A stretch of 64,000 nucleotides of DNA from Agarophyton chilense (GCA_030374765.1 JARGXX010000088.1:2542001-2606000); one strand, 5' to 3'; numbered from the stretch's first letter, positions 42,900 to 55,150 are shown. Notes: generated by a model from the letters alone, not told the origin. Numbers and translations are program-made.

Positions 42900-44630
42900 A
42901 GATGACCTGATTGGGCTCCTAAAAAGCTCGAACTACAAAAACCCTCCTTTCGCTGGTTTTTTTCTACTGTCCTGTATCCTGTTACGGGGATCCTGGACAC
43001 GGGAAAAGAATCGAAACCCATCCACGAACGACATCTTTCATCGCAATGGAAGTCTAAACTAGTCTCCCTTTCTGTTTTTAACATTACTTCCGTATAGCTG
43101 AAGCGTATGGATACTATCAGAACTCTGCCATTGATGGTCGGACTCGGTGATTTCCGTGCTCATGTACAGTTTTTGGTAACCACAAATCTGGCTGCCAGCT
43201 CCATATTGGGCAGGTTCTTTAAAAACCGCTACGTTCTGGGAGTCCTTCCCCCGAAACAGACGGTCGTCTTGCGTCACTTCCGCCCTATTTCACTTTTGGC
43301 ATCGAATTTTGGCCCATCCGTACCAGTAGATCAACGAAAGGCACAACTGATTGTCTCTTACAACAATATCTCTAACAAGGTGCGAGTGGCCTGCCAAACT
43401 GCAGTTCCACCGATGTCGAAAGTTCACGTTCGGGTCACTACCAAGTCCTTCAACCTGTCTTTTATACAGTCCCATCATCGTACGAGACTGCAAGAGCTTA
43501 CATTTCTTGCCAACGGTGTCCTGGAGCTAAAATCGGAGGCCCCCTTTCACGTTCAAGGCGCTACTTTCTCCGACCGCTCAGTACGTCTGTACAAGCGCTC
43601 AGCTATCTGTGTAGCACTCCTTTACCCAGTTGCCCTAAATACAACCTAACTTAAATCACCGCAGTGAACTGAAGGTAAGGAGTGGGGGCCCAGTTCTCCG
43701 AATTCTCAATCAGTGAATGCTCCCAAGAAAACGAACTGAGACCAAGCCGATAAGGCCGATACGAAACACTTGACCACTGAAGTCCATGTATCCTCAGAGT
43801 ATAAACCCGACAAAAATAAGAATATCGTGGTGCTTCGATCGTTTCACGGCATGAGCCGTGGACACCTAGGCCGATTAGTTGCGGCTGGGAACCGAATCGA
43901 GCTCGACCTAAGCACTAAGCGTGTTTACCAGATTACATAGCGCCCGGGACACTCGTGACTCGAAAAGGAAAGAACTCTAGTGGGGAGAAGCAGCTCAAAA
44001 AACCGTGGGTGACAGAATGGACCAGCCCATTCAGATTCTCCCGGAATAAATACGGTATTCTACTCCTCTACATGACTACCGCAGCCTGAAAACCCCTGCC
44101 GCTAGGGATATCTACGCATTGCGCGCATGTATGAGTGCATCGACTCATTAGGTAATGCATATATTTTCACAAACCTCAATGAAAAAAAATGTTATTATCA
44201 AGTCGAGATGGCCGAAGCCGATAAGAATAAGGCAAGCTTTATGTCGCACATGGGTTTGTACCCGTACAAAAGAATTCCGTTCGGGCTAAAAAATGCCCCC
44301 TACGACATTCCAAGGAGCACTGGGCAGTATCATTTTACGGGTTAATTCGAACTATGCCCTTGTACATCTGGATAAAGTCATTATATACTACCGTATGGTT
44401 GAAGAGCAATTCGAGCATTTAGAAACTGTTCTGGATTTTTGGTGCAGTCTGCCGGTAATACATCCACTTTGATAAGTGCCAATTTTTCCAGAACGTGGAC
44501 TTCTTGGGCTTTTCTCTTAATTTCATCCACCCAAAATGCTGGAAGAATCCAGTAAGAAGTACATTGCAGTCCGCGAGGCAAAGCCTCCTACGATCCAAAA
44601 GGAGGCCCATTCGTTTTTGGGTCTTTGTTT
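42900..44630 (+). pseudogene. Decayed Ty3/gypsy pol, plus strand (relic 4), first part
   Basis: Pieces follow Pol of elements 1 and 2. They are SSNYKNPPFAGFF and GILDTGKESKP (protease, about 42930-43010), then GLGDFRAHVQFLVTTNLAASSILG (43140-43215) and VACQTAVPPMSKVHVRVTTKS with LANGVLELKSEAPFHV (43390-43560). The RT pieces are YECIDSLGNAYIFTNL and GLYPYKRIPFGLKNAP (44130-44300). The last is KEAHSFLGLC, cut at 44630 where a copia LTR begins. Many stops and shifts. Pol resumes at 55322. Confidence 0.8.
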
Positions 44631-44860
44631 TGAATGTCATTGATTTCGTGACAGATATGTATCCGACACTTGAGAACTGATATTACATTTCAAATGGTCA
44701 GACATTTATTTTTATTCAAACCGTATTGCGTGACAGTTGTCGTACTAGCATATAAACAGAACTGTGTGCTACTTGGAGTCATCTGACGATACTAGAAAGC
44801 CACAATGCCTCCCCAGTTGTCCCGGATACTACTTAGTACACGAATACTGCTCGATACCTA
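44631..44860 (+). repeat. Left LTR of copia relic
   Basis: TGAATGTC...TTTCGTGACAGA-ATGT...GACACTTGAGAACTG and the following 50 bases recur at 55180-55277. The end is placed just before GTTAGTGGGTCCAGC, a decayed version of the primer-binding site of the intact element. Confidence 0.75.
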
Positions 44861-47410
44861 GTTAGTGGGTCCAGCACCAATGTCTTCTTCAGGTACGCCC
44901 AGCCGTTCGCGTTTTTCTTGGGACCACAAAAACGTGCCCTGGACCGATGGAAATTGCAAGGGCAACAAAGAAGACTATGCGAAATCCGTGGCGCTGTGGA
45001 CCCCGTAAGATTGCCGTTTCACTCAAATGTACTATGCTTAAATATCAGTTTTACGGGAGAGCTAAAGATCTTTGTTTATCAATCACGGACGAAGTCGATT
45101 TGTCTGAAACTGGCGCAGAGTGCTCCGTAAAGGCAATTTATAAGCGCGATTCACTTTCGGTTGTTAGTGAAGTTTATCGAAACTTTATTGGACTGCTTGA
45201 AGTTAAGCGGGGTAACAAAGAGTCGTTCAGTAACCATGAGTCGGTCAAAAACTTTTTAATCCGTTTTGATGCACAATCATCAAATTTCAATTCGCAATCA
45301 GGGTCGGCCAAGTTGCCAGAACCACTCACAGCGTTTATGCTGTTGGCGAATTCTACGGTTGATAATGGACAGCACGTTTCTGTCCTTTAGGGGGCGCCGA
45401 GTGGCAGCACTCTCTCTGTAGACGCCACCACGACCGAGTACCTCGACTCCGTGAAGTACGAGAAGATTGCATCAGTTTTTCGGTATTCTGATGACATCCA
45501 TGCCTCATGCACGATCGGAACGCCGAAAGTGCAATCCTTAGCTGCGAGCGCTGCTCAGATTCCGCCTCGCCACACGCATCCCCCCCACAGCCGTGAAAAC
45601 CGGATTTCACCGACCTTAAAGTTTCCCTGCGACCTCTGCAGAAAATTCGGCCATTGGAAGCGAAATCAAAATGCTGAAGGATCGATGCCCTCGCACATAC
45701 GCTTCTTCGACGCACCTGTCTCGTCGACACGCGGCCAGAATCGTTCCGGCCAAAGCGGCAACTCAAATGAAGGCAAGAACAAAACTGTGTCTTCTAAGTC
45801 AGCCACCATCGTCTGTTCATATTCGAACTACTCCGTGAGACCCGTGCCAGAGAAGCTCGGGCCACTCGTTGACGACGGCGAGCCGTACTAGGCGATCGGT
45901 CAAGTTCAGTTGCAACTTCTCGCTTCGGAACTCGGGATTCCGAACAGTACCCAGTTGGACCCGATTCCACCTTCGTTGAAAGGCCACAATCGTTGGCAGT
46001 GCGGCATCAGCAACCACGCCAGCCCGACGAGAAGGATTATAGGCTCAGTTACCGTACATGCCACTTCTGACATCGGATCAGATTTTTCCATCACCCACCC
46101 AGTCGGAGAAGGCTCTTCGCAGTGGGCGATTGGCCGAAACGTGACCCGTCGGACTAATATTGTCCACCTTGGCAAAAATTCATTGTGCTTTGAATCGGGA
46201 GGAGCAGTTGCTTCGATCAGCATAATCGATGTCAACTTTCTTAGCTACATACCCGTCAAGCGGTTCAGGTCATCGGCCAAATATCTTGGCTCAACGCTTT
46301 TTTTTTTATCAGCTGTGACGCTCGAGAGGTGGCGATGGACAGAAATCAATGCCATTGAGGATAAATTACACCATCATGTTTGCGGCCGTGCGTGTTTTTC
46401 CGACTTTAAGCTTCTGCTTGAAATAAATGGACTATGGAACTTGGCAGTGTCGAAGTACGTTGCTGAGCTTGTGGACGGAAGCAATGTATGCAAGTTAACT
46501 GCCATTTCACCACCGAACCATAAAGTATCGATAAGTACACTTTCAAAGTCATTTAATGACGTAGTGTGCATTGATCATCTTTTTCTCGACGATTTATGCA
46601 TTTTGCATACCATGGATCTCGTCTCGAGATACTCAGCTGCTTTTGTTTTCGGATCAACAGCTCTGCTTGAAGCTGTAATTGGCTTTGAGGTCACATGGAT
46701 ACCTGATTTTGGGTATCCATCAGCTGTTCGCGGCTACAAAGCGTTTACTGTCGGCGAGTTCCGCGACTACTGTCAGTCGCTGGACATCCCGCTCCATCCC
46801 GCACCGCCACGTCGGTATGCTAAGAATGCCATTGAAAGTAAGCATACGATAATCAGGAGCGTATTTCTGCGGCTGAAGGCTGCAGCAGGTGATTTCTTCA
46901 ATACAACGTGTGTTACGTACAAGGCAGTACGCATTTCCAGTGACTTGTATGGCAATAAACAGTTTTCTACATTAAAAATGGCAAAAGAGTTCACCAAGCC
47001 CATTGCCGCGACTTCCCATGACACTGCAGTGCCTGCAGAAGTCATCGAGGCAAGAGAACAGTTCATAGCTAGAAGGAAGCTGAACATAATTCTCAAAACA
47101 AAGGCGATTACAGTGTCTCATTTCTCATCCGGAGACCTTGATGAAGTATACGTCAAGCTTGAGAAAGAGAAACGAGGTAAATGGTCAATGCCAAAGACAG
47201 TGACACCTGGAAATGAAGATGGCATGATCGTCACTGTACCGGGAAAGAACGAAAGGCTCATAACAGCCTCCTTTGAGGACACCCGAATGGCACTACCAGA
47301 TAATAGCTTTTAAAAGCTAATGCAAGATGGGTTAGATGCAATCAGTGAAGATGCCAGCTGTAGTATTCTGCACATTCGGAATGCCGATGGAAGATTTGTT
47401 TGTCTAAATA
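44861..47410 (+). pseudogene. Copia relic gag-protease-integrase
   Basis: Matches the intact element in order. The N-terminus has FSWDHKNVPW (about 44910). Gag has KYQFYGRAKDLCLSITD and KLPEPLTAFMLLANST (45030-45360), a damaged knuckle CDLCRKFGHWKRNQ (about 45630) and the protease LGPLVDDGEPY (45857-45890). The open stretch 45910-47313 carries SSQWAIGRNV, the integrase zinc region (HHHVCG), VCIDHLFLDD, and NAIESKHTIIRS. Several stops separate the parts. Its SSQW shows Trp where the intact element has TGA. Confidence 0.85.
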
Positions 47411-48045
47411 TGATGATACTCACTTATGAGTGCCACGGCTAGGATGAAGTTATGAAACGGCACCCCGCAGATGGTCCGTGAGGTGGTAGGTTACACGTAA
47501 GACATCGGCCTGCCACAGCGCATCCGATTGGACCCATTTTAGGGAAATACCGGATTGGCAACGGCGCATATACTGTAGTGAGTAGCCACGTGGCCACCAT
47601 TATCCTGTACTGCAGAGGCGTTAATCGGCTAACCGAGTTTATATCTAGATATTATTATGTGCGGCGCCCACCCCTGTGCACTGTACTTAAGTCACAGAAG
47701 GGAGCGCCGACTCCAAAGTAAAGGAGACAACAAACGGGTTCACAACTCACTTGTTCCTTGTTCAGGATTCCGTAACCGGAGACCCGGACAATTTACAACA
47801 AGTAGTTGCCGGTTCAATAGTACCAACCAACCTCATTGGCGAGTGGAGCCGTACAACCCGCATTGTAGCTCGCTAGTGTTGTGCTCTACCTCACCTTCCT
47901 TCCCCTTAGCCGCAAGCACCCATTCGGCAGTCCCGAACACTGTCGCAGGTGTCTGCTCTCTCCGCAAAGCGGATACTACAGCGGCACTGACAAAATGATG
48001 CCATAGAGCAATTTCACTAACATGTCGACATCTGAGAGCAATGTT
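47411..48045. other. Unassigned segment between relic part and inserted copia
   Basis: About 640 bases with no similarity I can identify. The equivalent stretch of the intact element is much shorter, so this may be a further insertion in the relic. Confidence 0.4.
48041..48045. repeat. Target-site duplication of the intact copia, left (ATGTT)
   Basis: ATGTT recurs at 53247-53251 directly after the right LTR. Confidence 0.85.
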
Positions 48046-48420
48046 TATGAAAATTGCATTGACTTGCCATTTTGAATGAACATCTTCGGCATTCAAATAC
48101 AAAACCCTTGTGCAACATTTACATGACCAAGTGCAAATATTCACGTGAAAACTCTTCTTTACATGACCAAGTACAAATATTCACGTGACAACTCTTCAAC
48201 ACTAAGTATGCAACGTCACTCCTGCTGAACAGCTCCACTATCTCTCTTTGCTTTCTTTGTCTACTTATACTGCTCTCCAGTTCGCAATCCTCAAGAAGAA
48301 GACAGCGGACTTCTCGATACCATATATTCTACTAAAGCTTCTTATTTGTTCTACCTGCACCGCTCGATCTCAACAGTTCCTGCCGATAGCTCCAACCGAT
48401 CTAAGTTCCCTCTCTTCTTA
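48046..48420 (+). repeat. 5' LTR of copia element, 375 bp, with a 40-bp internal duplication
   Basis: Matches 52913-53246 except for an extra tandem copy (48121-48160 and 48161-48200) of a unit that holds TCACGTGA. Begins TATGAAAA and ends TTCTTA. Confidence 0.9.
48121..48200. repeat. 40-bp tandem duplication in the 5' LTR
   Basis: Two copies of ACATGACCAAGT-CAAATA then TTCACGTGA. The right LTR has one copy. The palindrome CACGTG is a typical bHLH/bZIP site. Confidence 0.85.
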
Positions 48421-48434
48421 GTTATGGGCCCAGG
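48421..48434 (+). other. Copia primer-binding site (half-tRNA type), overlaps gag start
   Basis: GTTATGGGCCCAGG directly after the LTR is complementary to CCTGGGCCCATAAC. Eukaryotic initiator tRNA-Met has nearly this sequence in its anticodon stem-loop (CTGGGCCCATAAC). Drosophila copia uses such an internal tRNA half as primer. The ATG of gag is at 48424-48426, inside the site. Confidence 0.8.
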
Positions 48435-51400
48435 TAATAACCTACCCGCTCGTCCCAAGTTCTCGTGGGATATCAAGAGCGTTCCCTGGACAGATGGTCG
48501 CGGAGATCAAGAAGAATATGCGAAAGCAGTTAATTTGTGGAGTTCATTTCATGATCGTCTTCCGGACAGCAACTCTAATAAGATACCCAGCGAACTTCGT
48601 GGCATATGTCTTAAGTCGCAATTTTTTGGACGCGCTCGAGACCTCTGTACAGGCATCACTGATGATGTAATTGCGTCTGCTACTGGTGCGCAAAGTATTG
48701 TTGATGTCCTCCACCAGCGTGATGCTCTTACAGTTGTCATTGAAGTCTACCGTGACTTCAATGAGCTACTGTCTACACGCCGTGGAACAAATGAAACGCT
48801 TCGTGGCTTTGAGTCTCGTTTCGCCGCTCAAGTCGCAAAGTTCAACTCATTTGCTACCACCACCAAGCTACCTGAATCGCTTACAGCTCTCATGCTATTG
48901 TCAAATGCCTCTATTGAAAACTCCCAGCGTGTATCGGTACTGGCTGCCGCTGCTCCATCTACTGCAAACCTTACCAACCAGTCATCGAATGATGACTTCA
49001 TTCAGGCAATTTCCTACCAATCCGTCTCCTCAGTTATAAGACAATGTGACCGTCCCATAGTCACCAAAGGCAGCTCTTATGATCAAAATCCAATTGTGTC
49101 AAACTCTGCAAATGCCAATTACCGTTCCAAAAATCGCCGAGAACGCCGCAAGTTGACACCAAGTCAACTAGCAGATCTCAAGTCTCGTTCTCAGTGTCAC
49201 AAGTGTAAGCAGTATGGTCACTGGTCTTCTGATCACAACGCCGATGGTTCGCTCAAGGCGAATACTATATCAACTGAGGCACCTCAATCATCGAGCTCAT
49301 CAAGCTCCAACCACAATGACTCATCGCAGTCTGGTTACACGAAGGGGAAGACCATATCGTTCAACATGGCCCAACTATCTCCTCCTGAGCTCGAGGAGCC
49401 CTTATCTCCAGAAAATCTCGGCCCCTTGGTCGACGATGGCGCTCCCTACTCAGCCATAGAGTTAACTGAACTACAGCTTCTTAGCTCCCACCTGCTTCCC
49501 TGTTTCAATGGGCAGCTTGATGAGATACCTGATGCTCTATCTGGTCGTAGCTCATGGCAATACGGCTCTGGAGAACATGCTAGTGGCACCCGAAGCATTC
49601 TTGGCTCCGTGGTACTCAACCTGATCTCCGACAATGGCAACATAATACAGATACGCCATTTAGTTCTATCTGGCTCGTCGCAATGAGTTGTTGGTCGAAA
49701 CGTGACATGCTACAGTAACATCAACCATCTCGACTCCAACGCTTTACTGTTCTCCAGTCACAACGGATCCCGTGACTCGATTACTATGGTTGACTATGAT
49801 CTACACAGTTACATACCCTATCACACTTTTGCAGCCGCAACTCCTAATGCGAGTCCCATCGAAAGAAAAACAGCTATTTGTTCCCTTTCTGCTACTACGG
49901 TCGACACAAAACCGTGGCCTGAAGTCAAAAAAATCATTGACAAAGTTCATAAGCACGTCTGTGGACATTCATCATATTCAGACATCAAGACACTGCTGCA
50001 ACGCAACAAACTATGGAGTGATGAGGTAAACCGCTACCTATCACAACTAATTGTCAACTGTGTCGATTGCAAAGCTACCGCTCTGCCTAAATCAGCTCGA
50101 AAAGTTTCGCTCAGCTCTCTCAACCGTGAATTCAATGATGTAATATGCATTGATCATTTTTATCTTGACATGCTGATGGTATTCCATATAATGGACTCCT
50201 GGCCTCGCTACTCTGCAGGATTCGTAGTAGAAGATGCTACGCTCAGCTCAGCCATTTCCGGGTTTCAAGCCGCATGGATGTCACAGTTTTGGCCACCAAG
50301 TGCCGTTCACGGAGACAACGCTTTCAAGAAGACTGAGTTTCTTGACTATTTAAAAGCTCATGACATCGATTTTCGACCCGTTCCCCCTCTTCGGCACAGC
50401 AAGAATCCAATCGAATCCAAGCATGGCATCATTAGAAGTATATATCTACGACTGAAATCATCTCATATTGAATCCATCTCCCCCAAGACACTGGCGTATC
50501 AAGCGATACGTATATCCAACGACCTCTATGGGTCCGATACTCTTTCTGCGTTTGAGATGGCAAAAGGATTTACAAAGCCTATCGATGGCAAGTACCTACC
50601 CTCACCTGTATCTGAAGAGTTGCTACATGCGCAAGAGACGCTTGCAGCTAAACGTAAGCTTACTCTGATACTTCGTTCCAAGGCCCTTACTGAACCGAAG
50701 ATCAACACCGGCGATCTAGTTCAAGTCTATCTTAAGCGCAATCATGAGAAACGTGGAAAATGGTTATCTCCGCGCGCAGTTATATCCATAGATAACTCAG
50801 CTCGCACCGTTTCAGTTACTGGTTCCAATGGCAGAACAATGTCTGCTGCTATTGAAGACGTTCGTCCAGCAATTATTGACGACCCATTCGCTACCCAAGT
50901 TCAAGAAAGCATCGATTTGCTTGATGATAGCATCTCAGATATGCTGGATAGTTCCAATGTCAGCTCCCACAACGACTCCAACCATGCAGATACCAACGAG
51001 TCGAACAATGCACAAGACCACGAGTTCACTGCTGATGAATTGTCTACTGTCCTACCGTCCATCGGTGACGCAGTTGAAGTATTCTGGCCGCTCGATGATC
51101 AGTTTTACCCCGGTGTAGTCTCTGCAACTGATGAAAATGGATTACATCACATTCAAAATAATGATGGTGAATCCGAGGAGCTCGATATCTCAAAGGAAAC
51201 CTGGCGCTTCACCAAAGATGCGCTATCAGGTAACACCGCCGATATTGGACCGTCAGAGTTTGCCAGCTCTGAACCTCAAGCTCTTCAAGCTCTACTTGAT
51301 CATTTTGGCAACAAGTCCTTTCTAAGGCACCAAGCTCAAGGATTTCAGCAATTTCCGTTAGTTAATGCTTACTCCATGGAAGAATCAGCATTCTGCAAAA

Positions 51401-52890
51401 CCGTGAAGGCCGTCCCAATCTCAGAAGTTCCAACAAATGCCAATATTATATCAAGTCATGTTATCTACAAGATCAAGATCAACGATGATCGCACGCTTAA
51501 ACTCAAGGCCTGCATTGCTCCGCATGGAAATGAAGACAGCCAGAAGAATGACCTCAAGACGGACTGCTGTCAGTGTCCACCAACCGGCATTCGCATTCTT
51601 CTCTCAATTGCCTCTTTATTTGGATGGCGTTTAAGCAAGCTCGATGTCAAGAGCGCCTTCCTGCAAACTGGGGATGCTAAGAGGGATGTTTATGTTGTCC
51701 CTCCCCGCGAATGTTCGAAACGCTCCCATTACTGGCTTCTGCTCACTGCTGCCTATGGACTCGTCAACGCCAATGCTAAATGGCAAGTGCAATCCGATAA
51801 GCTCATGCTGGACATAGGACTATCCCAACTCGCCTATGTACCGCAGTTATTTTATAAGATGAACAACGGCAAACTAGTTCTAGTTGCCATCAAGATAGTT
51901 GACGACGTCCTCGCAACTGGCGAAACATCCGCCGTCGACCAAATTATTCAATTGTTCAACAAGAAGTTCAAACTTGGAACTGTCGCTCATGGTCCTCAGC
52001 TTCTACGCTTCTACGGCCTCAACATAGTTCAAAAGGAAGATTATTCAATTGAAATCAACGCTTCAGACAAGCTGTCCGCTCTTGAATCGTTTCCGATATC
52101 GCGTCTTCGTCGGAAACAATATGATGAACCGCTTAACAGTATAGAGCACTCTGCCTATACCTCGCTCAACAGTTCAATTGGATGGCTCGGGATTTCTGCA
52201 TCCCCCTCCTGTGCATTCTACGCCAGCTACCTTCAACAACGTCTACCGTCTCTCAAAGTATCTGATCTCGTCTGCCAAATCAACTCGGTTCGCACGCTCA
52301 AGAAACTTGGAACCTCTATTTCGTTTCCAAGGCCATCCGGTTACAATGAGTACTCACTTTCTGTACTCGTCTTTTCTGATGCTGGTCGCCCCAGCGACTA
52401 CGGACAACTCGGCTTTGTTGCTGGTGTTCTACTCGGTGACCTCAAGAAAAATGCAATCTTTCACACGTTATCCTGGACCTCACACAAGTCCAAGCGCCCC
52501 GTGAAATCAATCGGTTCTGCAGAGATACTTGCCGCGTCTGAAGCTATTGATGAAGGGAAGGTTTTATCCCAAGGACTCAGCCTATTGCTTGACACACATG
52601 TTGACCTACTGATTGCTGTCGACTCCATGGATCTATACACATCGCTGTCTACACAACGCAATTCGATCGACCGTTCTATTCGTGCTGATGTCAACTGCAT
52701 ACGCTTTGAGTTCGAGACACACTCAGTTAACAAAATACTATGGGTTCCTGGACAACAGAACCTAGCAGATCCAGCTACAAAAACCGATTCACCCCTATCA
52801 CAAACCCTGCAGCTTGCAATGCATTCAGGGACTATACCAGTTGACTTCCCAAGAGCGCTATTCCGAAGCTCTTGTCAATCCCTCGGGTAA
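48424..52890 (+). CDS. gag-pol: Copia Gag-Pol polyprotein, one in-frame TGA (49684-49686)
   Basis: A single 1,488-residue frame from ATG 48424. Gag is about residues 1-300, with a knuckle CHKCKQYGHWSSDH near residue 258 (C-x2-C-x4-H-x4-H, last Cys replaced by His). The protease motif LVDDGAPYSAI follows. TGA replaces a Trp codon at 421. The integrase has VHKHVCGH, CVDC, ICIDHFYLDM, HGDNAF and NPIESKHG. The RT has LDVKSAFLQTG and an IVDD active site (residues 1158-1161), where most copia elements have YVDD. RNase H has FSDAGRP, SAEILAASEA, AVDSMDL and NLADPATK. Only the TGA prevents full translation; readthrough or mutation are both possible. Confidence 0.93.
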
Positions 52891-52898
52891 GATTAACT

Positions 52899-52912
52899 CC
52901 AAGAGGAGTTAA
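52899..52912 (+). other. Polypurine-rich tract of copia element
   Basis: CCAAGAGGAGTTAA lies directly before the right LTR start TATGAAAA. Confidence 0.6.
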
Positions 52913-53246
52913 TATGAAAATGCATTGACTTGCCATTTTGAATGAACATCTTCGGCATTCAAATACAAAACCCTTGTGCAACATTTACATGACCAAGTAC
53001 AAATACTCACGTGACAACTCTTCAACACTAAGTATGCAACGTCACTCCTGCTGAACAGCTCCACTATCTCTCTTTGCTTTCTTTGTCTACTTATACTGCT
53101 CTCCATTTCGCAATCCTCAAGAAGAAGACAGCAGACTTCTCGATACCATATATTCTACTAAAGCTTCTTATTTGTTCTACCTGCACCGCTCGATCTCAAC
53201 AGTTCCTGCCGATAGCTCCAACCGATCTAAGTTCCCTCTCTTCTTA
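52913..53246 (+). repeat. 3' LTR of copia element, 334 bp
   Basis: Nearly identical to the 5' LTR apart from one missing 40-bp unit and a few substitutions. Ends TTCTTA. Confidence 0.92.
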
Positions 53247-53251
53247 ATGTT
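53247..53251. repeat. Target-site duplication of the intact copia, right (ATGTT)
   Basis: Same five bases as 48041-48045. Confidence 0.85.
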
Positions 53252-55150
53252 GATGAAAAGATCGACAACGGTGCTGACTTTGAAGCAGAAAACGATTACA
53301 GCAATGATGCGAATGTCGTAGATCGCTTAAAGATCTTCTGGCCACTTGATGATCAGTTCTACCCTTGAGTTATTCGCTGTGCTGAAGACGACGGATAAAA
53401 GAACGTCCATTATGACGACAGCGGTAAAAAAGTCCCAGACATGACCAAACAAGTCTAGAATTAGACCGACAGCCTGTCGCAAAGCCTCCCCGCAAGCTCA
53501 TGCAAGATCCAAAAAAGACGGGAAGTGCAAATCCAAGAGGCTACAGTGTTGCAGTAATTACTAGGACATTTTGCCAATAAACCGTTTTGGCAGCACCACT
53601 ACCAAGGTTTCGAGCAATATTCCATGGTGAATTCTTACAAGAAGGAAGAGGAGAGTTTTTTAAAAACGGCTAAGCCCGTGCTTCGTAGACTAGTGCCACC
53701 TGGTGCTAATATCATCAGCAGCCACATGCTTTATAAAATTAAACAAAACGAAGATGGGAGTTTGAAACTCAAAGCGCGCATAGCGCCTCGTGGAAATGAA
53801 TATGACCTCAAAGGTGTGTTGAACAAAGACTGTTCAACGTGCTCATCCACAAGATTGGGGATATCAGAAAGCATCCTGTCGCTGCACGGATGGACACTGC
53901 ATAAAGCAGATGTCACAGAAGCATTCCTGCAAACAGGAAAAGCCCAAAGAGACGTATCCGTATGTCAGCCAAAAGAAAGTAGGTGGAAAGCTGCGCATGT
54001 GTGGCTACTTTTGGCGGCAGCATGTGGTCTTTTGAACGCAAATTCCAAGTGGCAGAATGCCTCAGACAGTGTGATACGACAGATTGGTTTAATTCAATCT
54101 GCATATGTCCCACAGTTATTCAACAAAAAGCATAACAGAAAATTGGTGCTAATAGTAGCCGAGATAGTTGATGATCTGAAAGTTGCAGGCAAAGGCAACA
54201 AAGTAGAACACTTCCTTGCAGAGTTTCACGAAAAGTTTAAATTCGGAGTGATCAATACAGGTCTAGAAAAAGTTAAGTTCTTTGTTATCAATACGATACA
54301 GAACAATGAATTCACAGTGGAGACCAACGCAGACGACAAAATGGACGGAGTAACAGAGTATCTAATATCACGTTCGAGAAGAAAGAAGTAAATGATGCGC
54401 TCAACAAGATCGAGAAAAGTTCATATGTCTCCGTGAACAGCTTAGTAAGCTGGATAGTCACGGCGGCTTCCGCAATGTGTGATTTTTACAGTACCTATAC
54501 GTAAGAAAAAGCACCAGTCCTACGCGTATTGCCTTTGGTCGAACAGATCAATACTGTTCGTATGCTGAAGAAGCTAAGCACCACAATTTTCTATTCAAGG
54601 CCTACCGATCGCAAAAACAATGTTTTAAGTATTGTAGTATTCTTCGACACAACAAGGATTGATGAAGTTCGGCAGCTCGGCATAGTGAAGAAACTAATGA
54701 TTGGATCGATGGAGAAGGATGCCATTTATCACGTTGTATCGTGGAAGTCACAGATATCTAAACGACCTGTTAAGAGCGTACCCGTGACAGAGATTTTAGC
54801 AGCTGATGAAGGCAGTGCGGAAAAGAAAACGGCAAGAAGGGCATATTGAAAACTACTGGACGTTGAAATCAGCCTGAAGAAACTAGTCGATTCAAAAGAC
54901 TTGTTTACGTAAATGGCCACGCAAAGAAACTCCATTGGAAAATTCATTAGAGGAGATATTGGCAGCAAACTCGTTGAGTTCGAAAACGGATGCGCAGAAT
55001 CGATTTCATAGATACCGGGATCTTTCAACTTAGCAGATCTCCCTACGAAAAAAGATAGTTGTCTAACTGATGCTCTTCAGTTGAAAATATACACTGGTCG
55101 ACTGAAAATCGACTTTAATGATGTATCGGAAACCAAAAGCTCGAAAAAAA
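53252..55150 (+). pseudogene. Copia relic pol, second part (RT and RNase H)
   Basis: Continues the interrupted relic: KIFWPLDDQFYP (about 53330). The RT frame 53624-54391 has SSHMLYKIKQNEDGSLKLKARIAPRGNE, KADVTEAFLQTGKAQRDV and AEIVDDLKVAG. RNase H pieces (54529-54849) have VEQINTVRMLKKL, VSWKSQISKRPVKS and TEILAADE, then NLADLPTKK (about 55025). Stops and shifts occur throughout. The IVDD active site is the same as in the intact element. Confidence 0.85.

Larger units (their letters stand above)
48046..53246 (+). mobile_element. Ty1/copia-type retrotransposon, nearly intact
   Basis: LTRs (48046-48420, 52913-53246), a half-tRNA primer site, one long gag-pol frame with a single TGA, and a purine-rich tract before the right LTR. 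The 5-bp duplication ATGTT fits only if the LTR ends are TA and TA. Domain order is gag, protease, integrase, RT, RNase H, which defines copia type. It may be related to the GalEa/PyRE10G group known from metazoans and red algae, which is a guess. Confidence 0.93.

Noticed and set aside
49684-49686. TGA as selenocysteine codon
   Set aside because: The relic has Trp there and no SECIS-like structure was seen; a nonsense change or readthrough is simpler.
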